DNA from: Dromaius novaehollandiae
Taxonomy: Eukaryota; Chordata; Aves; Casuariiformes; Dromaiidae
Direction of reading: 5' to 3'
Assembly (NCBI RefSeq): GCF_036370855.1
Contig: NC_088101.1
Span: 69,191,559-69,255,558, forward strand
Length of the DNA stretch: 64,000 bases
Positions 56,409 to 64,000 of this stretch are shown in pieces; the stretch's first letter is position 1; each line of letters starts with the position of its first letter. The notes beneath the pieces were generated by a model. The model did not search any database and was not told where the DNA came from. It was given only the letters and a program-made list of their open reading frames with translations. A program made the translations under genes and the position numbers.

Positions 56409-56436
56409 CCCCGCCCCGCCCCGCCGCCCCGCCCCG
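56409..56436 (+). promoter_or_regulatory. GC-box cluster (Sp/KLF-type)
   Basis: Five runs of CCCC separated by single G or GCCG, giving several overlapping CCCCGCCCC motifs of the Sp1/KLF type. They lie 105-132 bp upstream of the KCNIP4 start codon. The minus strand reads as GGGG runs with one-base loops, so it is also a G-quadruplex candidate. Confidence 0.7.
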
Positions 56437-56540
56437 CTGCCGCCGCTGCCGCCCCGGCGGCTCCCGCGGCCCCGGCACTGCCGCGCTCGCCGCCTCGTCC
56501 CGCCTCGCCGCGGCTGCGGGGCGGCCCCGCGGCTGGCAGC

Positions 56541-56601
56541 ATGGACGTGCGGCGGGTGGAGAGCATCTCGGCGCGGCTGGAGGAGGCCGGCTCCACGGGC
56601 G
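56541..56601 (+). CDS. KCNIP4: KCNIP4 alternative first coding exon (partial gene)
   Basis: The exon encodes 20 codons plus the first base of a split glycine codon: MDVRRVESISARLEEA, then Gly-Ser-Thr-Gly. It matches from memory the N-terminus of mammalian KCNIP4 isoform 1 (MNVRRVESISAQLEEAS), differing at residues 2 (N to D), 12 (Q to R) and 17 (S to G). KChIP4 is a cytosolic neuronal calcium sensor that binds the N-terminus of Kv4 channels and tunes their trafficking and inactivation. Its alternative N-termini set isoform behaviour, and its EF-hands lie in later exons not present here. The start is chosen by family match and a strong initiation context (A at -3, G at +4). The exon ends in phase 1 at a GT donor, agreeing with the Gly-Gly junction of the known protein. 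There is no Gly2, so no N-myristoylation is expected. The frame stays open upstream to another ATG at 56,358, which I treat as 5'UTR. Confidence 0.88.
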
Positions 56602-56607
56602 GTAGGG
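56602..56607 (+). other. KCNIP4: Splice donor of KCNIP4 exon 1
   Basis: The exon/intron boundary reads G|GTAGGG directly after the Ser-Thr-Gly codons. It has the obligatory GT and a consensus-like A at +3 and G at +5. Cutting here leaves the exon in phase 1, so the next exon completes a Gly codon, as expected for the isoform 1 N-terminus. Reading through instead gives an Arg/Ala/Gly-rich tail unlike the family. Confidence 0.8.
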
Positions 56608-59600
56608 CGGCGCGGGGCGCGGGCTGCGCTCTCGGGGTGCGGGGGTCCCCACCCCGCCTCTCGGCAGCTCGCCCCGCCGAGCTGCCTGCTTGCGGGGGGT
56701 GGGAACAGCCGCGCTGTCCTGGAAAAAGCGTGTATGTGTGTGGGGCGGGGGGTGCGGGGGGGACGCGCTAAGCAAGCGCTTAATCCTGGTCTTAGAAACG
56801 TTTAAGGCTTTGCAAAGTCCGCCGAAAGGCGCCTGCCGTGACCAGACTGGTACTTCTGCCTTCGCTGAAACGGGCCGGGGCTGGCTGTGACCCGCCCGGG
56901 TGCATCGCGCGCGTCCTCCCCGGCTGCCAGCTCCCGGGAGGCTGTTCGGATCGGTCCCGCTGGTACCCTCCTGCTCCGCTCCCCTGCCTGCCTGGTGCCC
57001 GAGCAACAACTCTCTGATGGAGGCCAGGCTCCGCTGGCAAGGCAAGGGCTATCCAGCGCCTTTCTCTTGCCTTTATTGCAATTTGCAGTTGCACCTGCGC
57101 CTGAAAAAGATTACAGAATAACTTGCATTTTGGGGAGGAGAAAAGCATGTTTTGCTGTCCGCGGTGATTGTCACTAGGGTGTTAGAGTTTTCTCCCAGTG
57201 TGTGTGGGAAACTGATTTATTTAGAAATGAAGCTGCCTGGGTGCAACCTGCTGTTGCCGAGGAAGGTGCCCAGTTCCAGGTAAGCTGGCTAAGCAGAGCA
57301 AGGTGGGAGAGCTAACAAAAAACTTTGCAAAATAGGTGATTAAAATTTGGGAAAGTTATCTTCTAAGAGAAGATACAAAACTATTGAATATTTCTTGCTG
57401 TGTTGCTAGATTTCTCATAAATTATGTGATGCCAGCAGAGAATAACAACCTTGCGGTGAAGCTGCTTGGGAAGCACAGTGGAGTCCTACCCTTTGCCTGG
57501 TATCTGATGTTTCTGCTTCCCAGAGGAGACTTACAGCCATGTGTCTTCTGGTGGATTGTATTTGCCTTTTCTCCTTTCTTAACATCCCAGCTTTCTTCAT
57601 GTGTTAGGGCTTGTAGTCCTTCAAGAGAGGATACTAGATCATTTGCTTTTGGTGCTAGGGAACTTTTGTAATTGAATACGCAATTAGTTTTAGGCTATTG
57701 GCTACCAGCTGTTAAACTATCTTTGCAATTCTGTAACACTTTAGGAAAAAAATACATATTTAAAGATGTTGTGGCTGTGGTCCACTCCCGACAAAGCACT
57801 AAGCCACCAAAGTGATGTTGTGATACTTCTTACTGCTTTTCAGATCCTGGTGCCCCCAGTTTATAATTAAGATTTTTCCCTCCATATAACACTGTCAGCC
57901 TTACAGCTTTATACTGTTAGAGATCAGAGAGTCAGCCTGGTTTTCCATAACACACACCTCACCAGTGCTCTTAGCTGCACCTGCGCAGCCACTGGTCAGG
58001 ACTGGGCTAAACAAAGCTAAGGTCATAACTGAGGCAGAGTGGATTTGCACAGCTGCTATTGAGGCATAATTTGGTTAATAGGCCATTACTAGAATTGGTG
58101 AAGCATAAAGAGAGAATACAGCTTAATATTTTGTCTTACAGGTGTAGTTTGCAGTGCTATAGGTGTTGATACTTTCTCCTTGCTGCTACCTATATGTAAA
58201 CCGGGAAACTATGATCTGAATCCTTGGCATGCGAATAATATGAAATATCAAGATGCTGTTTTTACAGAATTTTTTTTCAGTTGAACTGCATCATATGGAT
58301 GGCATGTGTTCCATTCTGGTTCTCTTGATGAGCGTGCCCTGTAGTTTTTAGAAATGAATGACGGACTAATTCATTTTAAGGTTGCTATGTTTGAGGTAGG
58401 AAGATGCACTATTTCACTATTTTAAAATAAAAAGGAAAAATCTGACTGAAACATGAATTACTGTAGGTAGGGAAAGCAGCTCTCGAGAATAAGCTATTAT
58501 GTTGGAAACTAAAAATGGAAAAAAAGAAATGACACAGCTAAAAGAAATAACCTCCTCTCTTTAAGAGAATGTCATACAGTAGATCACCACTAAACTTAAA
58601 TCTCATTGCTAGCTTGATTTTTGTGCTGGATCAGGTAAATGTTTAAGCAAGTGCCTAGCTTCACCCCTTTGGACTTTCTCCTTATTTAGGTGAAAGAGTG
58701 CATTTTAGTCTTCAGAGAATTTTAGCCCTTTTAGAACTAAACTTCCCTTTCTGCCTTTCTCTTCTCTAGCTATCTTCCTTCAGGCTCCCAAACTTTCACC
58801 CTATATCCAGTGCTAGTCTGCATTTCTGAATGCATTTATCTGTTAGCTAAAGAGGAAGCATCCTGTAGCTACGTTCCCATTATTTCTCTTCAACACAAAC
58901 AATGTTTAAGATATTACATGTTTTGTAAATAGTAATGCTTGCAGTTGCATTGTTACAGGGATTTGATGGTAGTGCACAAGAGCCAGAAAACGAAACCATC
59001 AACAAAAGTGCAACTGTTCCTCCATTTCATTTTCCAAACAATATTCAGTGCAAGTAATAGACAAGCAGCTTCAATTATGGGAACATCACTTGACTTTAAA
59101 CTATTTCAATGAAATTATTAATGGCAAAGGAAACTTTTCATTTTATATCTTTAAAAAAGTAATGACTCACTTCATCTGCTGTTCACCTTAAATTTACTGC
59201 ATTGCAACTTGCAGGACATCTTTTACAATCAAATTAATGTCAGCTGGACACTGCTGGGAGCTGCTGGAGTGACAGAATGCTTCCTCTTCTAGATATTGAG
59301 CCATTGCAAGGATGAACTGTTTCATCACACTGCCCCAGGAACAGTCTTTTATCAACTCTTCTTGTGACGTGTCTCGTCTGTGAGGAAGTTGTATTTGTTC
59401 TTGTGATAGCCGAATTCATTTGCTAGTGAGTAATGGCATGGAGGGTCTTGCCAAAATCGAATCAGCAAAAGGAGATGACTAGAAGAAGTTTGCCTGGGTA
59501 AGAATGTGTTTAATAGCAAGGTTTCCTGGGGGTTGAGTATCTAGGATGAATTTCAGCTGTGGGAATACTAATATGAATAAGGCACTGTCACAGTCGCTGT

Positions 59601-62600
59601 TTGCTTTCCATAGGGTACCATAAACTCAAAACAGCAATTGTGTTGGCCAATATACCCCACCTTATTTAAACAATAGAAAACTTTACAAAAGCTGTGGAGC
59701 CATTTATGACAAGTTTTGGAGGTTTTTAAAGGCTAGATGGGTAAGCCTGAAATTCTTCATTTCAGGATAGAGACCTGCACATTATGTACAAAAGATGGAA
59801 AAAGTAGTACTGTGAAGAAGTATTTATGCAATTTTAGGTTTGCTTAGAGTTTGGTATCCTCTGCTATACCTCTGAGAGATCCTTGTGCAATATCATTCTC
59901 TACTTTGCTTTTAATGAATGGCTCGCTCTTGTTGCTAGAGGCATCCTTATAAGATGGAGGAAAGAGTGGTAGAAGGACAAGAAGGAAAGAGAGAAACTAC
60001 ATAAGGGAAAAGTTGCAAATAGGAATTTGGGAAAAGGGATGCTAAAAAGAAAATGAGGAAAAGTGCACTGGAAAGCAGTTGCAGGAAAAAAGGGGGAGAG
60101 GAAGGAAATGAGGAAGCAGGCTCTTAGAGCACTTAACATAAAACTGGTATTAAACAGAGGTGTGTCCTGTGCAGGGGCACTGGACCAATTCCTTGCTATC
60201 CCAGCTGGGATTCACCCAACCCTGTACAGAAAGCAGCAGTGGCTTCCCTGGTGCCTTCCACCAGTGTTCGCTGCAGTTTGTCTAGGGGCTCTTCCCAGAG
60301 GAGGTGCTGCAGGCATCTCGCCGGGCTTCTGTTGTTGTGGCCGCCTGAAACGGCCTTCGTGTCTTTGCGCAGGTATGTGGGACCTTCTGGCCGTTTTATC
60401 TCAGGTCACTGTGGGTCCTCCATCCTTCCCTCTGTAACACAGGTATGTTCTCCTTAGAGGAGACACAGTAAGGTAAAAACACAATTTCCAAATACCATAC
60501 GTTTCTGTGAATGTTACAAATGCACAAGAGAAGCATTAAATTAAATGGACTTATATCATAAAGGAGGTAAACAAATGTTGTAAGTGTAAAAATACACCTC
60601 TTGCATGAAGAAATAACTGAAGTTTTTAAGAGAACTGAATGCATTTTCATCTCTAATTCTTGTATTCAGTGAGCAAATAAAGCAGTAAATAAATGCAAAA
60701 TTCTAGTGAAGAGAGCCATATCTGATTCTGAGTGCTGAAAATGCTTTGGCTTCCCACCAATATCAATTTTATAGGTTTTGCTCAATATGTAGTTTTCTTT
60801 TTCATTATTCTGTGTTTCAAAGTTACTAACGAACCAGGAGAGTTGGTATGAATAAGCGAATGTCTGGACAAGTTTCAAGTTTCACTGGGCTTAGTGAACT
60901 GACTTCCTTTCCAGTTTTTTTTTAGACTTTATGAGATATATACAGTATCTCACAGTTAATGTCTCCATAAGAGAACTAGATAGCATGTGTCATGGAAAGC
61001 TTTTACAATGCATCAGATATGCACTGAAGATTCCTGCTTTCGGGCAGAGTTGAATATTTGATATGTGCAGCATTCAGCCGTAATCTGTCCCATCCCAGCC
61101 ATTCTGTTTGCCATTGTGATTTATTCCAGATCTTTGGCACTTGAAAAAGAAAGTATCTAAAAATACCACAATGCCTGATTGCTTCACTATTTCATAGATA
61201 CGTGCGTTCTTGCCAGGCTGCCCTATCATCCCCCACAATTCTGCTTGTCACCTCTTTCCCGTGAGTGTACAAGGCACTGAAAGAGGCTGCTTTGGAAATC
61301 TTCCTTGCCAAATGAACGCTGGCCATTCATTGCCTCTGTTAGCAGAGGCCATTACTCCTATGTGAGACAAGAGAGAAAACGTTGGCACAAGGTTGTGAAC
61401 TAGGCCAGCAGCCAAGTCTGTTTTTTCATTAGTTGTAGTCAATACGGTCTGAACCAAGCAGGATTCTCTTATTTATTAGCACACAACTTAATTAATAGGC
61501 CTGGGTCTATTCTGGGGAGATAAGGAGTGCACCTATAAAAACCTTTTTCTTTGGAGCCCAGCGTGGCAGCAGAGCTGGAGATGGTTAGCAATGAGGCTAA
61601 TAGGCTTGGTTGGACATTATATCTCTATAAGTTTGACCTGAACTATATTGTGTGGTTGCGTCAAAAGTAAATGGGTGAATGGTTGACACAGGTGTTAATT
61701 TTTTGACAGTAATTATCCCTTCAGCATCCTACTTTCCCTGGCAAGATCTTTGCTTGCTGTTGCTTTGCTGACTAGGCAGTACTTGGCCTGTATTTCTCAC
61801 CGAGTATACCAGGTGCAATGTGGAATATGGAAGGGATGGAAAAATGTGTGTAATATATATTTGTTTACAGAACTATGGAAAACACGAAATACAGTTGTTT
61901 TGTGATGTTCTTAGTTGTTATTTGTAATCATATTACTGGAGTCTTGTATATGGGGTCATATACATCTTTATTTTTATTTTTATTTTTTTATTTCCCAGTA
62001 TCACACCCTACAGGAGAGATCAGTTCTGTGTTATCCCCTTCATGCATGCAGCAGCAGAGAAAGTTGGGCTCTAGATTGCTGCTATGAATTTGGAAGGTCT
62101 GTAGACAACTGTAAACTGGCAGCATTTTAAAATATGTCTGGGTTGAAAATATATAGAATCCATTCCCCTCTAAGAATAAACCCAAACACAATAAAAGCTG
62201 TGTTTTTGAACACATACTGTGTTTTATTTCTGGCAGACCAGCAGAGACTTAATATAGTGTTAAAGTGATCTTTCTGTCTTCTCTCAGAGGTCTCAAAAAT
62301 ATAGTGTTGCTATTTTGTATTCTTTTTCACCTATAAAAGAAGCTTTTTTACAGGTACAGTTTATAGTTGCAATCCTTGGTTGTATGTTTATAATTTATGC
62401 TACAGTGACACAAAAACAGTGGTATGAAGGTCTTACGTGCTTATGTGTCCGCTGAAGAAATGAACTGCAGATGGAAAGCACGATAATAGGTAATTTTAAA
62501 GTAAAAATGCCTTGTTAAGAACAATGCTTCACACTTAAAAATTTGGATTTTACTATGGGAGAAGATATTTTTATTTGTAGGCTCGCTATTTTCACCAAGT

Positions 62601-63742
62601 AAGATGTAAACTCAGAAGCTCCACCGAAAATGAAGTGTCCAGCCCTGTACAGCACATTATATCAATATGCCACAAAATGGCTAAGCAGTGACAGCATAAA
62701 AGTGGTTATACAAAATTAAAGACTAAATGTGCCAAGACATAAACTGCAAGGTGGTTGCTCTATTTATTTCATACAGTCAGTAAGGAAATGTTTGCCATTT
62801 TAGTGACAGGAAAAAAGCCCAATTTTACTGAAACATTATAATGTTCTTAAAATTTTCACAGTTACCTTCCAAGCAGAGATAGTTTTTATGAATACTACTA
62901 TAGTCATTAGGCATCAGTACAAAAAATGTTATTTTTTTAAATCAAATTTTACTCTTGTTATTAATCTAGAAAACATGTTTAGGATTTATTAAAAAGGTAA
63001 TCAGTGGCCCTAAAATGTTATGGTGGGTCTGATTCTTCACAGCTTTCACACGTCAGTGCACGCACTCACCCTTGCGCAAAGTGGGAACAGCCAAAATAGC
63101 CCTGAATCACAGTAACTTGTTTAATCCTGATGCTTTTATTTTCATATCCAGCCTAAGTGACTATCCTTACTGTAAGCACTTTGATACCCTTGGGGATATT
63201 CGCATTGAATAAGGATTTCATCCTTAATACTTGTGAAAATCGGGAGAAGGACACTAAGCCTGGGACTGAAATGTCAATCAAGTTTATAGGTGATTACATG
63301 TAAAGGAAAGAAACCACCGTGCTGGAAATACTTAGCAGTAACTTTTATAGCTCTGATATTTATTGAAATAAAGTCAAATGACCAAAAACTATGGATTCAC
63401 TCATCTGCATGCTTGACAGTGAAGCGAGCAGAGTGTCTAGGCTCTCCTTGATTAGTTCTCTAGTGTCTTAGTACCTACAATACACAATAACTAGAGGGCT
63501 TCCCTAATTTATGCCGCCTGACTGTTGTTGCCAAAGGTGCACTCGTTGTCTGTGCATTGCAATAATACATTGTATTACAGCTATTTTTCCCTGCTATGAG
63601 GTCTATAGGAGGAAACATGTTGAAGCTAGACATACTAGTACTTGGCTGGTTAGGGATCTGACCCAAGCAGTCCTTGACATGTTTCTTGTAAGTGTTTCTG
63701 CTTTCTATATGCTCTCACAAAAATGTTGCTGATAATCTGTAT
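56608..63742 (+). other. KCNIP4: Start of KCNIP4 intron 1
   Basis: Begins inside the CpG island and becomes AT-rich after about 57,000. No further KCNIP4 exon is seen: the expected next residues (Phe-Leu-Tyr-Ala-Gln type) do not appear in any frame. A GC-richer patch at 60,200-60,450 includes a CAG|GTATGT donor-like site. A CTATAAAAA box lies at about 61,533 in a motif-rich segment (61,130-61,620). Neither is enough to call an exon or promoter. A T-rich ATTTTT tract lies at 61,969-61,994. Confidence 0.65.
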
Positions 63743-64000
63743 TGTGGCATAAGGTGACACGGATCTCAGGTAGGGTAGTGAAAAGATCGTTTATTGAAAA
63801 ACACAATGGCCGGTTGTATAGCAACCAAGCCCAGCCCCTCTTCCTTCCGCGTATCTCCTTGTGCGTTGTGGCATCTTGTGATAGGCAGGAAGGCACATCC
63901 TGATCCCTGGCAGGCGGGCAGGACAGGCCCACCGAGGCTGCTGGCACGTAGGCAGGAAGGCACATCATGGCTGCTGGTACGTAGGAAGGAAGGCACATCA
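63743..64000 (-). mobile_element. Probable endogenous retroviral LTR, 3' part, truncated by window end
   Basis: Read on the minus strand, the segment ends in a ...CCACA terminus at 63,743, fitting the usual TG...CA LTR ends. An AATAAA signal lies at 63,790-63,795 and a weak TATA-like TATACAA just before it at 63,815-63,821. About 45 bp of U5-like sequence follow the signal. A 33-bp minisatellite lies in the U3 side. The 5' end, any partner LTR and the target-site duplication are beyond the window. No viral coding sequence is visible. The minus-strand frames (97 and 76 codons) are by-products of the 33-bp period, which is divisible by three. Confidence 0.55.
63882..64000. repeat. 33-bp minisatellite inside the LTR
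   Basis: A unit beginning TAGGCAGGAAGGCACATC recurs at 63,882, 63,949 and 63,982 (the last with GCAGG changed to GAAGG). The interval between the last two is exactly 33 bp. The first interval is 67 bp, about two units, with a diverged middle. The array runs off the window end, so copy number is unknown. Confidence 0.8.

Larger units (their letters stand above)
55966..57005 (+). promoter_or_regulatory. KCNIP4: CpG-island promoter of KCNIP4
   Basis: G+C and CpG density rise abruptly at about 55,966 from AT-rich flank and fall back near 57,000. The island spans the exon 1 start codon, about 575 bp upstream and about 460 bp into intron 1. No TATA box is seen close upstream. GC boxes cluster at 56,409-56,436 and a GGCCC repeat lies at 56,321-56,340. 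This is the layout of a TATA-less, dispersed-start vertebrate promoter. The transcription start cannot be fixed from sequence, but probably lies between about 56,200 and 56,500. Divergent (minus-strand) transcription is common at such islands but nothing here proves it. Confidence 0.85.

Noticed and set aside
55934..56596. 220-codon minus-strand open frame
   Set aside because: Low-complexity Arg/Gly/Ala translation of island sequence with no family resemblance.
55963..56805. 280-codon plus-strand open frame over the CpG island
   Set aside because: It is Ala/Pro/Arg/Gly-rich low complexity in a frame different from the recognised exon; stop codons are rare in such GC-rich DNA.
56152..57045. 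297-codon minus-strand open frame over the CpG island
   Set aside because: Same composition effect; antisense to a recognised exon and without any domain.
60200..60450. Possible exon with CAG|GTATGT donor
   Set aside because: No matching acceptor with a coherent frame and no similarity to KCNIP4 or another protein.
1..64000. CRISPR arrays, tRNA or rRNA genes, bacterial-type operons
   Set aside because: No regularly spaced direct repeats with unique spacers, no intact tRNA fold and no prokaryotic gene structure; the DNA is vertebrate.

Overview
This 64 kb window is AT-rich vertebrate nuclear DNA. It has no bacterial-style gene packing, long intron-like or intergenic stretches, two CpG-rich islands and scattered degenerate CR1-type LINE fragments. 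The CR1 lineage, the low repeat load and the short microsatellites point to a sauropsid, most likely a bird. A crocodilian or turtle cannot be excluded from sequence alone. All comparisons are from memory; no database search was run.

The only protein-coding segment I can support is one short first coding exon at 56,541-56,601 (+). It encodes MDVRRVESISARLEEA and a few more residues, then ends at a GT splice donor. I recognise this as the alternative N-terminus of KCNIP4 (KChIP4 isoform 1 type), a Kv4 potassium-channel beta subunit. It sits in a strong CpG-island promoter at about 55,966-57,005. Everything downstream to the window end is the start of a large first intron. The EF-hand exons lie outside the window. 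The 56 kb upstream is gene-poor and is probably the desert 5' of KCNIP4, or an intron if a more distal promoter exists.

Layout. 1-24.4 kb: AT-rich, gene-free, with microsatellites, small hairpins and faint CR1 remnants. 24.6-26.1 kb: an isolated GC- and CpG-rich block with no recognisable gene. 26.3-27.05 kb: a degenerate internally repeated stretch. 28.3-32 kb: several ancient interspersed-repeat remnants. 32-49 kb: featureless AT-rich DNA with small repeats. 49.4-50.2 kb: two CR1 fragments on the minus strand. 50.2-55.96 kb: gene-free, with one small CpG-dense patch near 54.65 kb. 56-57 kb: KCNIP4 promoter and exon 1. 57-63.7 kb: intron 1. 63,743 to the end: the 3' part of a probable minus-strand endogenous retroviral LTR carrying a 33-bp minisatellite, cut by the window edge.

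Most open reading frames in the window are chance frames. Those over the CpG island are long only because stop codons are rare in GC-rich DNA. I did not find a convincing new biological system. The best leads are the orphan CpG block, the minisatellite-bearing LTR, the G-quadruplex-prone KCNIP4 promoter and an Oct/X-box-bearing AT-rich segment.
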